Shown here one piece after another: positions 1-8,339 of a stretch of DNA of 64,000 nt. Source of the stretch: Candidatus Binatia bacterium (lineage in GTDB: Bacteria > Desulfobacterota > Binatia > Bin18); assembly GCA_951812575.1 (NCBI GenBank), contig OX638322.1, forward strand, positions 1,487,925 to 1,551,924. Direction: 5' to 3'. Numbering within the stretch: position 1 is the first letter of the stretch; every line of letters starts with the position of its first letter. The position numbers were made by a program, and so were the translations under genes. Under the pieces are notes generated by a model that was not told where the DNA came from, ran no database searches, and worked only from the letters and a program-made list of their open reading frames with translations.

Positions 1-649
1 GACGAAAGTGGCGGCGGTAGCTCTCAACAATAGCCGGCCCATGCTGGACGCCCATCCCGAAAAAATAGGCATAGCTAAACGGCAGACTCCGCTCAGCTGC
101 AATGAGGGCCGAGTCAATGCCTGAGCCGAGCAACCACACCTCCGGCGTGGTGCCCGACGTGGGGCCGGCATGCACATCGGCAAACCGATGATCCGGCGGG
201 AGATCATCTGCCAGGTAGGCGCGCAGGTCATCGACCTGCTCCGGGTAATATCGAATATCGCGGGGTTGGCCGGGGTAGGAGAGCGCAACCGCGGTTCGCT
301 GATCGCTCCCTGGCGCGCGGCCAAGACCGAGGTCTATGCGGCCAGGATAAAAGGATTCAAGGACGCGGAATATCTCGGCAACTTTGAGGGCACTGTAGTG
401 GGACAGCATCACGCCCCCGCTCCCGACTCGAATATATTGCGTACGGGCGGCAATTTGGCCAATCACGATTTCCGGACTGGTCCCGGCGAAGCCGGGCAGA
501 TTGTGATGCTCGGCCACCCAGAAGCGTTCATAGCCGAATTTTTCTACCGCCTCAGCAAGAGCGACCGTCTCCCGCAGGGCCTGGGCGGCTGTTCCCCCTT
601 GTCGGACAGGAGACTGATCCGCCACACTCAAATGCAGTTTTTGGGTCAT
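1..649 (-). CDS. LLM-class flavin-dependent oxidoreductase, C-terminus cut off by the window edge
   Basis: The reading frame starts with ATG at 649 and stays open to base 1, giving the first ~216 residues of a luciferase-like monooxygenase. The N-terminal part has the family layout: an early segment ending KFGYERFWVAEHH, then GTSPEIVIGQIAARTQ, the RVGSGGVMLSHYSALKVAE block, and FYPGRIDLGLGRAPG. These match the 'alkanal monooxygenase/limonene-type' LLM group with a TIM-barrel fold that binds FMN or F420. The substrate cannot be read from sequence. It lies downstream of the alpha/beta hydrolase in the same direction, but a terminator-like hairpin separates them, so it may have its own promoter. 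The 3' end is outside the window. Confidence 0.85.
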   Translation of the reverse strand, partial: MTQKLHLSVADQSPVRQGGTAAQALRETVALAEAVEKFGYERFWVAEHHNLPGFAGTSPEIVIGQIAARTQYIRVGSGGVMLSHYSALKVAEIFRVLESFYPGRIDLGLGRAPGSDQRTAVALSYPGQPRDIRYYPEQVDDLRAYLADDLPPDHRFADVHAGPTSGTTPEVWLLGSGIDSALIAAERSLPFSYAYFFGMGVQHGPAIVESYRRHFR

Positions 650-654
650 AGCCT

Positions 655-690
655 AAAACAAAGGGCAGCCCCGTAGGACTGCCCCCTGCT
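655..690 (-). terminator. Rho-independent terminator after the alpha/beta hydrolase gene
   Basis: On the minus strand a GGGCAG...CTGCCC stem (arms 679-684 and 663-668, extendable by GG/CC pairs into the loop) is followed by TTTGTTTT at 655-662. It sits 22 bases past the stop of the hydrolase gene, which is where a terminator for that gene is expected. Confidence 0.65.
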
Positions 691-711
691 GCCTTGTCTG
701 CGAAGGCAGTG

Positions 712-1596
712 TTATGCCGTCTGTTCCTTAAAGAACGCCCCGATCTCCTCAATAGCCTGCCGGCCTTCGGGAAGAATCGGCGCAAACAAATGCCACACGT
801 GCGGCATTTCATCCCAGATTTTCAGCGTCACATCGACATCTGCTTTCTGGGCGCGTTCTGTGATGCGGGTAGCGTCGTCCAATAAGGTCTCCGAATCCCC
901 GACCTGGATCAGCAGTGGCGGCAGACCCGCAAGATTGGCATGCAGCGGAGCGGCCAGTGGGTTTTTCGGGTCCGCGCCGCCCAAATATAGCTTGGCCATA
1001 CCGAGCAGACCCTCTTTCTGGACAACCGGATCGACCGCCGCCCGCGTGGTCATCGATTCTCCCGTCCCTTCCATATCAACCCAGGGCGAGATACCAATGC
1101 CCGCAGCCGGCACAGGCTCCCCGGCGTCACGAATAGCGATAAGTGCGGCCAGAGCGAGGCCACCACCAGCCGAGTCTCCGGCAATGGCAATGTTTGAGGC
1201 CTGAATCCCTTGTCCGAGCAACCAACGGTAGGCGGCCACCGAATCATCCACTGGAGCGGGGAAGGGATGCTCGGGAGCCAGACGATAGTTGAGGGAGAGC
1301 ACGCGGGCGCCCGCAGCCTGCGACAGACGACCGGTCATATCGCGGTGGGACCCGGCGGAGCCCATCACATAGCCGCCACCATGGACGTACAAGATGACCT
1401 TATCCTGGTCCGCGCCATCGGCAACGCTCCATTCGGCAGACACCCCACCGGCTTCAACCGGGGTACACGCTACGCCAGCCGGGGCTTGCGCTTCTATCAT
1501 GATCGCGCGCATGGCGTTGATATCCTTTGCCTCGGCCATCTTCGCCCCCATCTCTTTGAACATATCGAGGGTCTGTTGTAGTTGTGGACTTGCCAT
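712..1596 (-). CDS. Alpha/beta hydrolase of the hormone-sensitive-lipase (HSL) family
   Basis: Predicted cytoplasmic carboxylesterase/lipase of 294 aa. The HSL signature HGGGY (residues 72-76) forms the oxyanion hole, GDSAGG (140-145) carries the nucleophile Ser142, the acid lies in the VGDSETLLDD region (~232-241), and His266 in MPHVWH completes the triad. The N-terminal ~60 residues are the usual helical cap. The start is set at 1596 because AAAGGAGG sits just upstream; a longer frame with nine more residues has no such site. Related enzymes hydrolyse short acyl esters and lactones; the natural substrate is unknown. Confidence 0.9.
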   Translation of the reverse strand: MASPQLQQTLDMFKEMGAKMAEAKDINAMRAIMIEAQAPAGVACTPVEAGGVSAEWSVADGADQDKVILYVHGGGYVMGSAGSHRDMTGRLSQAAGARVLSLNYRLAPEHPFPAPVDDSVAAYRWLLGQGIQASNIAIAGDSAGGGLALAALIAIRDAGEPVPAAGIGISPWVDMEGTGESMTTRAAVDPVVQKEGLLGMAKLYLGGADPKNPLAAPLHANLAGLPPLLIQVGDSETLLDDATRITERAQKADVDVTLKIWDEMPHVWHLFAPILPEGRQAIEEIGAFFKEQTA

Positions 1597-1685
1597 AGAG
1601 AACCTCCTTTTTTTACAGATCAATCGTCTCGCCGGACTCGAAACGTATAACCGGTATAACCCCGGCCGGGTGTTGTCAACTCAAA

Positions 1686-1955
1686 CTAGGCCACCCAGCC
1701 GTACTGAAAGGTATGGAGCGTACCGGGCGGATACCACCACTGGCCGGTCTGACACAAGGGACAGGTCTTTGGCGTGGACCCCCGTTGATATTCCGGGACA
1801 CCAGCCATGGCTTGCACTGCGCCTTCAAAGGTCCCATCTCGGGTGACCTTCTTCGTCAGCAAGTAGAGTCCCATGCCACAATCAGGACACGACAGAATCG
1901 TCCCGGCATTCAAAAACGGGAGCGAGGTAATCTGATCCGGGAAGGGCTGCGGCAT
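1686..1955 (-). CDS. Small CxxC zinc-ribbon-like protein of unknown function
   Basis: An 89-residue protein with two CxxC knuckles, CPDC (~24-27) and CPLC (~65-68), about 40 residues apart. This is typical of a small treble-clef or rubredoxin-like zinc site. GGAGGAGAA directly precedes the ATG, so the gene is very likely real. It follows the 424-aa unknown gene by 15 bases in the same direction and may be co-transcribed. I do not recognise a named family. Confidence 0.65.
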   Translation of the reverse strand: MPQPFPDQITSLPFLNAGTILSCPDCGMGLYLLTKKVTRDGTFEGAVQAMAGVPEYQRGSTPKTCPLCQTGQWWYPPGTLHTFQYGWVA

Positions 1956-1970
1956 TTCTCCTCCAAATAC

Positions 1971-3245
1971 TCAGACCCGCCGTTGGCGCTGGGCCTGCTG
2001 CGCCTGAGCCGCAAACTCAGACGGCTTCATAATGAGCGAGCTTTTAGATTCTTCCTGTTGTTGTTGCTTTTCTTCCGTGTAGTGCAGGCCGATACTCTGC
2101 TGGACCAATCCCTCACAAAAGGGAATGCCGCTGCCACTCGCCCCCTCTTTTTGGAGGGCAAGCGACACGGCCAGGGCACGTTGGGCCGACGCCACACGTT
2201 CGGTTGCCGCAAAATACAGCGCCGTTTCTTCCAGGCGCCGCGCGTAGGCCCGGCCGCTCTCCCCTGAGAACACTTCGGCAACCGCTTGTTTGATGACGTC
2301 GCTCACCCGGTCTTTTTGCTGGTGTTGATTCAGCACCAGGGGGCTCTCCTGCGCACTGCTTATCTTTTCGACATAGGGCTTGGCCTGTTCTGCGTCAAAC
2401 ACCCAGCGCTGCATTTCCGGTTCTTCGGCGAGCTGGATGGACGTTGTCAGGAAAGTGTCGTCGGCAGCGATTGCCTGCCGATCCAAACTGTCCGGCAGTG
2501 GAACGGCTTGAGGTAAAGAGTAAACGTGTCCAGCTTTGTCTGAACGATTGGAGGACACGTTTACTCTTTCTGCCGGCGTGGTGAACACAAAAGACCGAGC
2601 CGCCGGGTAGGATTCGACTTCTTTTCGGTCTTGTGCCTTGGCACGTTCATAGCCTTCCTGCATCAGGGAATCGCAGTACCGCCACGGCGCTTCAATCAGA
2701 GTCAGTCCGCGATTAGCGCTCAAATCCTGCAGCGCCTGCCGCAAAACTTTGCGCGATATTTCCGTGCCCTCAATATAACGCATGCCTTCGGGTTCGTTGA
2801 TCAACGTAGACAAGAAATGGAGCCCGCCGCCAACGCGTGATTTCACTATCCAAACGAGGCGATCACCGCGGCCATCCATTACGGACAGATAGCCTTCCGG
2901 TTCAATCGGGGTGAGAATGGACTTGCCCGCCCCCTTTTGCGGTCGGTCGGCCTGTATCCCTTTTTGTGACAGGCGATAGAGGGCTCGACTAATCTCTTTA
3001 TGCAAACGCTTATCGGTCGCCTGCTCGATCCAACTCACCAAGAATTGGGCCGACTCCGCTGTCTGGACGGCGCCCAGGAATGCAGCCAAGGCTAAGTCGG
3101 CGTCAGCATTCTGTCCTATGCGTTCGTGCAGGCTGGCAATATCCAGGCTGCTGTCCTGTCCGGCAGAGGGCTGAATGCCCCATTCTTCCAGCACTTTTTT
3201 GCCTTGTGCCAGGCGAGGGTCGCGCTTCGCACTTTTTTTTGCCAT
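1971..3245 (-). CDS. Hypothetical 424-aa protein carrying an in-frame palindromic repeat insertion
   Basis: No family is recognised. The start at 3245 is preceded by GGGGAGGAATAC. The N-terminal ~120 residues look alpha-helical and basic; the centre is mixed; the C-terminus (after ~350) is rich in Q, E and K (EEKQQQQEESK, then AAQAQQAQRQRRV). Residues around 226-243 (RVNVSSN...DKAGHVYSL) are encoded by the 55-bp palindrome at 2515-2569 that occurs elsewhere in the window, so this stretch is probably a later insertion into an older protein. The position between FVFTTPAE and PQAVPLPDS looks like a surface linker. There are no membrane segments or signal peptide. Confidence 0.7.
   Translation of the reverse strand: MAKKSAKRDPRLAQGKKVLEEWGIQPSAGQDSSLDIASLHERIGQNADADLALAAFLGAVQTAESAQFLVSWIEQATDKRLHKEISRALYRLSQKGIQADRPQKGAGKSILTPIEPEGYLSVMDGRGDRLVWIVKSRVGGGLHFLSTLINEPEGMRYIEGTEISRKVLRQALQDLSANRGLTLIEAPWRYCDSLMQEGYERAKAQDRKEVESYPAARSFVFTTPAERVNVSSNRSDKAGHVYSLPQAVPLPDSLDRQAIAADDTFLTTSIQLAEEPEMQRWVFDAEQAKPYVEKISSAQESPLVLNQHQQKDRVSDVIKQAVAEVFSGESGRAYARRLEETALYFAATERVASAQRALAVSLALQKEGASGSGIPFCEGLVQQSIGLHYTEEKQQQQEESKSSLIMKPSEFAAQAQQAQRQRRV
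2515..2569. repeat. 55-bp palindromic repeat, copy 1, inside a coding sequence
   Basis: Arms AAAGAGTAAACGTGTCC (2515-2531) and GGACACGTTTACTCTTT (2553-2569) are a perfect 17-bp inverted repeat around a 21-bp centre that contains AGCTTTGTCTG. The same arms and centre recur at 6096-6146 and 26027-26082. Here the element lies within the 424-aa gene and is read without a stop in the frame RVNVSSN..DKAGHVYSL. Confidence 0.95.
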
Positions 3246-3374
3246 GTATTCCTCCCCAGGGCTGCACGCAGCTTATCCAGCCGGCTCCTTGACTGTCAAC
3301 TGGATTCGCTTCCGCTCCGGTCTAGCCCGCCTAGGGTATTGTTGTTAGGTAGGGTGCACGGAGGTAGAGGTAGG

Positions 3375-4547
3375 ATGGCGACAGCGCGTTTTTGTCCACA
3401 GTGTGGGACAAAGACTATCCCCAAAGCACATTTCTGTACGCATTGTGGGGAAGCCCTCGGGGGCAAAGCCGGAGGGCAGAAGGCCCGGAAATCGGCCACC
3501 CCACCAGCGGCAGGCGCCCAGCGCTGGCCGCTCCCTGGCATTATCGTTTTGTCCTGCTACCTCGCCGTCGGCATCGGACTCTGGGTGTTTGTCCTGCGGA
3601 CAGAGCCTTTCACCCCGACCCCGACCGGTTCCACTCAAGCCAGCACGGGCGGTTCGGCCCTGCCTCAGAATCATCCCGAGGTTGCCTTGCCTGAGGAGGT
3701 GAAGAGTCGCATCGCGGAACTGGTTGCCCAAGCCAATGCCGCCCCGCAAGATCCCAATGCATGGCGGACCCTGGCTGGAGTCCAGTTCCGGGCGTCGCAG
3801 CTGGATGCCAGCTATCGCAGTGCGGCCCTGGCCTCCTATCGTAAGCTGTTTGAGCTTGTACCGAGTGATCTGGATGCGCTGCGCGGCTTGGGGAATGTGT
3901 ACTACGACCTTGAGGAACACCACACAGCGATCGAGTATTATCAGCGCTACTTGGCGCTGAAACCGGATGATGCCAGCGTGACGACCGACCTCGGGACCAT
4001 GTATCTCTATACCGGCCAGGTCGATCAAGCCATCGCTTCTTATCAATCCGTCTTGGCCAAGCAGCCTGACTTCTTTCAGGCGCATTTTAACCTGGGGGTT
4101 GCCTACCAGGAGAAGGGCCTGCCCGAACAAGCGGTCGCCGCATTACAGCAGGCCAAGAGTCTGACGGATAACACCGGCATTCAGGCCCGTATCGACCAGC
4201 TCCTGGAACAATTCTCGAACGGGGCGGCCCCATCCCGCACCGCGTCAACAACAAATTCCTCAACATCACCATTTCAGCAAGCGGTGGAAGCGCTCTTTCG
4301 CTCACATGAAATGATGGCGCCCAAAATCGTCCGTATCGAGTGGCTGTCGCAAACTCGGGCCAGGGTCTTCTTTCGCAATTTCCCCATGGCTGGTATGCCT
4401 CAGACTGTCCGAGACGGTTTCAGAGAAAAACTCCGGGACCAACTCGTCGACGCCCGGCAAAAGGCTGGCGTCAGTGGCTTGGCGACCGTTGAGCTTATCG
4501 ATATTGATACCCAGCAAGTTATGGAGACTCTCACGACCACTTCATAG
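3375..4547 (+). CDS. Zinc-ribbon, single-pass membrane, TPR-repeat protein
   Basis: A 390-aa protein. Residues ~4-31 form a double zinc ribbon (CPQC...CTHC). A hydrophobic segment at about residues 53-77 (IIVLSCYLAVGIGLWVFVL) is a single transmembrane helix. After a low-complexity linker come three to four tetratricopeptide repeats (~125-275: AWRTLAGVQF, ALRGLGNVYYDL, VTTDLGTMYLYTG, AHFNLGVAYQEKG), then a ~100-residue C-terminal domain. The start at 3375 follows GGAGGTAGAGGTAGG; the frame is open upstream but that part has no coding character. The gene lies 21 bases before the MoxR-like ATPase, suggesting one transcript and perhaps a scaffold role. Function is inferred from domains only. Confidence 0.8.
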   Translation: MATARFCPQCGTKTIPKAHFCTHCGEALGGKAGGQKARKSATPPAAGAQRWPLPGIIVLSCYLAVGIGLWVFVLRTEPFTPTPTGSTQASTGGSALPQNHPEVALPEEVKSRIAELVAQANAAPQDPNAWRTLAGVQFRASQLDASYRSAALASYRKLFELVPSDLDALRGLGNVYYDLEEHHTAIEYYQRYLALKPDDASVTTDLGTMYLYTGQVDQAIASYQSVLAKQPDFFQAHFNLGVAYQEKGLPEQAVAALQQAKSLTDNTGIQARIDQLLEQFSNGAAPSRTASTTNSSTSPFQQAVEALFRSHEMMAPKIVRIEWLSQTRARVFFRNFPMAGMPQTVRDGFREKLRDQLVDARQKAGVSGLATVELIDIDTQQVMETLTTTS

Positions 4548-4568
4548 AAGAGTACACGAGTCACGATT

Positions 4569-5396
4569 ATGAGCGAAGCAACTACTCCGAATGGTGCGGT
4601 TCCGTTTTATTTACCCATAGGCGATGAGGTCGAGATTTTTCAGGCAGCCTATGAGTGTCGGCTACCGGTTCTGCTGAAAGGCCCGACCGGCTGCGGCAAG
4701 ACCCGCTTTGTCGAGCATATGGCCCATATGCTCATGCCGAATCGCGATCAGGAAGCCCCCGAAAACATCGTCACGGTCGCCTGCCATGAAGACCTGACGG
4801 GGAGCGACCTGGTCGGGCGGTATCTGATTAAGGGCGATGATACCATCTGGGTGGACGGGCCGCTGACCCAGGCCGTCCGCACCGGGGCGATTTGTTATCT
4901 GGACGAGATCGTGGAAGCGCGCAAGGACACCATCGTCCTTATCCATCCGCTGACCGACCATCGGCGTATTCTGCCGGTCGATAAGCGGGCCGAAATCCTG
5001 GCAGCGCATGAGAATTTTCTGCTGGTCATCTCGTATAACCCCGGCTACCAGAGCATCCTCAAGGATCTCAAACACTCTACGCGGCAGCGCTTTGTCACGG
5101 TCGAGTTCACCTACCCGCCCCGTGATAAGGAAGCCGAGATCATTGCCCACGAGAGTGATTTGCCACTGGAAACCGCGCTCGACCTGGCCAAGCTGGGCGA
5201 AAAGGTCCGCCACCTGAAAGCCAGCGGCCTTGAAGAAGGTGTCAGCACACGGCTGCTCATTTATTCCGGTCAACTCATTCGCCAGGGGGTAACTCCACGT
5301 CGCGCGTGTACCGTTGCCGTCTCCCGTTCACTGACGGATGACAACGACTCACAGCGCGCGATTGATGAGGTTATTAACGCGATTTTTCCTGAATAA
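4569..5396 (+). CDS. CbbQ/NirQ/NorQ-type AAA+ ATPase (MoxR superfamily)
   Basis: A 275-aa ATPase with Walker A GPTGCGKT (~38-45), a Walker B-type [11 protein letters not shown] (~108-118), a sensor-1 region [11 protein letters not shown] and the C-terminal CbbQ domain [12 protein letters not shown]...ACTVAVS. This family remodels or activates metalloenzymes (Rubisco with CbbO, NO reductase with NorD, gas vesicle GvpN). A VWA-domain partner (CbbO/NorD) normally lies next to it, but none is found here; the only tight neighbour is the upstream TPR protein. The client is therefore unknown. Confidence 0.88.
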   Translation: MSEATTPNGAVPFYLPIGDEVEIFQAAYECRLPVLLKGPTGCGKTRFVEHMAHMLMPNRDQEAPENIVTVACHEDLTGSDLVGRYLIKGDDTIWVDGPLTQAVRTGAICYLDEIVEARKDTIVLIHPLTDHRRILPVDKRAEILAAHENFLLVISYNPGYQSILKDLKHSTRQRFVTVEFTYPPRDKEAEIIAHESDLPLETALDLAKLGEKVRHLKASGLEEGVSTRLLIYSGQLIRQGVTPRRACTVAVSRSLTDDNDSQRAIDEVINAIFPE

Positions 5397-5406
5397 ATGC
5401 GACACC

Positions 5407-6135
5407 TCAAGGCTCGGCATCCTCAATGATCTCCCGCGCTGTGCGGAAGATGGAATGAAACATGGGCCGTGTGAGCCGCCCGGTAAAGGTATTCTGTTGG
5501 CTGGGATGGTAGGAACCAATGAGGGTGATGCCATCCAGGTCGTAGCGTTTGCCGTGCCCGAATTTCGGCCTGGGTGTCGGAACCCGCAGGCCGACTTCCC
5601 GCCGGGCTTTGAGATAGGCTGCAAAAGCCAGTTGTCCCAGCCCAACAACGACCCTGACCTGTTTCAGCAGTTGGATTTCACGCAGCAAATAGGGTTGACA
5701 CGCTTCGAATTCTTCTCGCGACGGCTTGTTGTCCGGCGGTGCACAGTGGACGGCCGCGGTGATATACGCGCCCTGTAGCCTGAGGCCATCATCGATATGG
5801 GTTGAAGTCGGCTGGTTGGCAAAGCCAGAGGCATGTAATGCGCCGAACACCCAGTCCCCGCTGCGGTCCCCGGTAAACATCCGCCCCGTTCGGTTGCCGC
5901 CATGCGCAGCAGGCGCCAGGCCGACGATATAGAGACGCGCGGTGCGGTCACCAAGGCTCGGGACCGGCTTGCCCCAATAGTCCCACTCGCGGTAGCGCTT
6001 GACTTTCTCCTGGGCCGTGCGCCGGCAGTGCTGAACGAGCCGGGGGCAGCGCCGACAGGCAACGGTCTGGCGTTGGAGTTGGGCGATGGTCCGCGAAGAG
6101 TAAACGTGTCCAGCTTTGTCTGTATTGGAGGACAC
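5407..6135 (-). CDS. Family-5 (UdgB-type) uracil-DNA glycosylase; start codon lies in a repeat
   Basis: A 242-aa DNA repair glycosylase that removes uracil and related deaminated bases. The family-5 motif GLAPAAHGGNRTGRMFTGD (~73-91) and the second motif GSYHPSQQNTFTGRLT (~207-222) are clear. A CRRCP knuckle near residue 28 belongs to the Fe-S cluster ligands found in families 4 and 5. The only start ahead of the conserved TIAQLQRQ region is GTG at 6135, inside the palindromic repeat at 6096-6146; TAA closes the frame four codons further up. The first ~14 residues (SSN-DKAGHVYSS) therefore come from the repeat. It follows pepA by 33 bases in the same direction. Confidence 0.88.
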   Translation of the reverse strand: MSSNTDKAGHVYSSRTIAQLQRQTVACRRCPRLVQHCRRTAQEKVKRYREWDYWGKPVPSLGDRTARLYIVGLAPAAHGGNRTGRMFTGDRSGDWVFGALHASGFANQPTSTHIDDGLRLQGAYITAAVHCAPPDNKPSREEFEACQPYLLREIQLLKQVRVVVGLGQLAFAAYLKARREVGLRVPTPRPKFGHGKRYDLDGITLIGSYHPSQQNTFTGRLTRPMFHSIFRTAREIIEDAEP

Positions 6136-6146
6136 CTTTACTCTTT
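6096..6146. repeat. Palindromic repeat, copy 2, forming the 5' end of the uracil-DNA glycosylase gene
   Basis: AAGAGTAAACGTGTCC and GGACACCTTTACTCTT form the arms, with one mismatch (ACC for ACG), and AGCTTTGTCTG is again in the centre. The centre is three bases shorter than in copy 1, which keeps the same reading frame open (VSSN-TDKAGHVYS). The glycosylase start codon and N-terminus lie within it. Confidence 0.93.
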
Positions 6147-6168
6147 ATCCCTGTCTCCGCGGCTGGCT

Positions 6169-7635
6169 CTACAAACTCAACACATACTGCACGAGCGTCC
6201 GCACGCCAAAGCCGGTGCCGCCTCTCGGGGCCTTCTCTGAAAAGGCCGGACCGGCAATATCCAGATGCGCCCAGGGAACCTCCGAGACGAACTCTTCAAG
6301 AAAAAGCGCCGCGGTAATCGCCCCCCCATAGCCCCCACCGATATTTTTGATGTCGGCAATGGAACTCTTGATGTCGTCCTTATACTCCTTCACCAGGGGC
6401 ATGGGCCATAATTGCTCGCCCGTCTCTTTGCTGCTGGCTAATAAATCATCCGTTAGCTTCTGATTATTGCTGAACAGACCGGCGACCTGGGAGCCCAGGG
6501 CGACCATGCAGGCACCGGTCAGGGTGGCCAGGTCAATAATGACGTCGGGCTTGTCTTCTACGGCACAGATCAACGCATCAGCCAGGATCAAACGGCCCTC
6601 TGCATCCGTATTGAGGACTTCGACGGTTTTACCGTTTCGATAGCTGATAATATCACCGGGCTTCTGCGCTGTGCCGCTCGGCATATTTTCGGATGAGGGC
6701 ACATACCCCGTGACCTGCACCTGCGGTTTGAGCGCGGCAATCGCCCGCATCGTCCCCAGTACCGTTGCGCCGCCCGACATATCGATCTTCATCGTCTCCA
6801 TGGACTTTGCTGGCTTGAGCGAAAGTCCACCGGAGTCAAAGGTGAGCCCCTTCCCGACGAGGGCGACTTTCTTTTTGGGCTTGGCCGCAGGGGTATAGCG
6901 CAGCTTGATGAAGCGTGGCTCCTCCGGACCGCCGCGCGAAACTGCCAGCAGCCCGTGCATTTTGGCCGCCTTGATCTTGTTCACACCCCAGACTTCGGTC
7001 TTGAGCCCGTTTCCGTCAGAGAGTTTTTTGGCTTGATTCGCCAGATACGTTGGGGTTGAAACCGAAGCCGGTTCATTGACCAAATCGCGTGCCAGAAAGA
7101 CGCCAGGAACCGTATTTTGAACCGTTTCGAGGGCACGGCTCAGCCGCGTGCTTTTCCTGAGACCGGGACCAACCAAGGTGAAGGTCTCAATTGCCGTCTT
7201 TTTCCCGTTGTCGGATTTATACTTCTGAAAGGCATAATCGGACAGCAGTATCCCTTCGAGGATAGCGGCGCCCATATCCTGAACATCCAGACCCGGTTCG
7301 ACAAACCACGCCAGCCTCTTCGCGCGTTGCTCCTGCGCCTGGCGGCGGGCCGTGGCTCCGACCTGACGCCAGGTGGACGACTCAATGCTCGCCTGCTTGC
7401 CGAGTCCAACCAGCAGGACCAATACGCTGGGGAGGCGTTTATGTGTCTGGAACAGGAGAGTCTCGCCACGTTTGCCTTGGAATCGGCTGCGTCTCACCTG
7501 CTCGCGCAGCGCGCCGTCCACAGCCGCATCGAGGGCTTTCAGGTGTGCGGCGTTTTGTTTCCCTTGCACGACTGAGACAACCAGCAGGTCAGTGCGGACT
7601 GCCGTAATGGATTGCGATTGGACCCGAACGTTCAT
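6169..7635 (-). CDS. pepA: Leucyl aminopeptidase, M17 family
   Basis: A 488-aa cytosolic hexameric exopeptidase with two metal ions per site, removing N-terminal residues during peptide turnover. The C-terminal catalytic domain has VGKGLTFDSGGLSLKP (metal and substrate lysine/aspartate), KIDMSGGATVLG and the M17 signature NTDAEGRL. The N-terminal ~165 residues are the macro-like regulatory domain. Length matches the family (480-500 aa). It is upstream of the uracil-DNA glycosylase in the same direction and probably shares its transcript. Confidence 0.96.
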   Translation of the reverse strand: MNVRVQSQSITAVRTDLLVVSVVQGKQNAAHLKALDAAVDGALREQVRRSRFQGKRGETLLFQTHKRLPSVLVLLVGLGKQASIESSTWRQVGATARRQAQEQRAKRLAWFVEPGLDVQDMGAAILEGILLSDYAFQKYKSDNGKKTAIETFTLVGPGLRKSTRLSRALETVQNTVPGVFLARDLVNEPASVSTPTYLANQAKKLSDGNGLKTEVWGVNKIKAAKMHGLLAVSRGGPEEPRFIKLRYTPAAKPKKKVALVGKGLTFDSGGLSLKPAKSMETMKIDMSGGATVLGTMRAIAALKPQVQVTGYVPSSENMPSGTAQKPGDIISYRNGKTVEVLNTDAEGRLILADALICAVEDKPDVIIDLATLTGACMVALGSQVAGLFSNNQKLTDDLLASSKETGEQLWPMPLVKEYKDDIKSSIADIKNIGGGYGGAITAALFLEEFVSEVPWAHLDIAGPAFSEKAPRGGTGFGVRTLVQYVLSL

Positions 7636-7772
7636 AGCCGTCTTCCTTTCATGCCTGGGCGGTTAGGGGTAGAGAGCAGTCCGAGAGGGCGGTGTAGACG
7701 GACAGAAATAAAGGAGAGGGTTCCCCTGCCCTTTCTCGCAGAAGCCTGGGCTGAGGCCGAAGCAAAAGAATA

Positions 7773-7940
7773 TTACGCAGCCGGGGCCGCCTCGCGTGCC
7801 AGGGCGCGCAACTGCCGTTTGACAGAGCGGATGCTGCGTCGGATCTTTTTGAGTTCCTTGTGTTCCTTTTGCTCCAGGGCAGTGTCCCGTTGCCCTTTGA
7901 GCTCTTTCATCTGTTTTTTCAGGTCGGCCTTTTCTGCCAT
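7773..7940 (-). CDS. Small basic coiled-coil protein (55 aa), unknown function
   Basis: A short open frame from ATG at 7940 to TAA at 7773. The product is highly charged and almost wholly helical (AEKADLKKQMKELKGQRD, then LKKIRRSIRSVKRQLRAL), ending in an Ala-Pro tail. Codon use and heptad-like spacing look genuine. It lies 15 bases downstream of the small zinc-ribbon membrane protein, in the same direction. No family recognised. Confidence 0.5.
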   Translation of the reverse strand: MAEKADLKKQMKELKGQRDTALEQKEHKELKKIRRSIRSVKRQLRALAREAAPAA

Positions 7941-7955
7941 GGTTTCTTCCTTACG

Positions 7956-8264
7956 CTACTCTTCTTTTTCTTCTTGGCTTCGGTTTGGCTTGAACGTCTT
8001 TTTTGCCAGATAAAACATTGCCGCGCCAGCCACCCCATACATCAGTATGCCCTCAACCAGTCCGACTCCGCCGGCGAGCATGAGCACCAGGACAACCAGC
8101 GCCGTCCCGATGACAGCCACAACCTTTTCAATTCGTTCTTCCCGCTCGCGCACCTCTTCCACATGCGCACTCACCCGCGTGCCACACTCCGGACAACGCC
8201 CATTACGCTTCCGGTAGAGGGTTTTTCCGCACTGTGGACAGGGGACCCGGAGATGGAGTGGCAT
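7956..8264 (-). CDS. Zinc-ribbon membrane protein, unknown function
   Basis: A 102-aa protein: an N-terminal zinc ribbon CPQCGKTLYRK...CPECGT (~9-29), a charged helix (EEVREREERIEK) and two hydrophobic segments (VIGTALVVLVLMLAGGVGLVEG and ILMYGVAGAAMFYLA), ending in a charged EEKEE tail. The start is placed at the ATG at 8264; a longer frame runs back through the terminator and looks like read-through. It may sit in the inner membrane with the ribbon inside. Function unknown. Confidence 0.6.
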   Translation of the reverse strand: MPLHLRVPCPQCGKTLYRKRNGRCPECGTRVSAHVEEVREREERIEKVVAVIGTALVVLVLMLAGGVGLVEGILMYGVAGAAMFYLAKKTFKPNRSQEEKEE

Positions 8265-8270
8265 ACGCTG

Positions 8271-8323
8271 GAAAAACGAAAAAGGCCCCGGCTCGTCACA
8301 CGCAGAGACAAACAGGGGCCTTC
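8271..8323 (-). terminator. Rho-independent terminator of the korA-korB transcript
   Basis: On the minus strand AAGGCCCC (8315-8322) pairs with GGGGCCTT (8282-8289) and is followed by TTTCGTTTTTC. It begins 17 bases past the korB stop. Confidence 0.75.
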
Positions 8324-8339
8324 TCAACTGCTGAGAAAA

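Noticed and set aside
1645..1679. Promoter for the HSL hydrolase: TTGACA with two TTATAC boxes
   Set aside because: The spacings are 14 and 23 bases, neither close to 17, so no confident promoter can be called.
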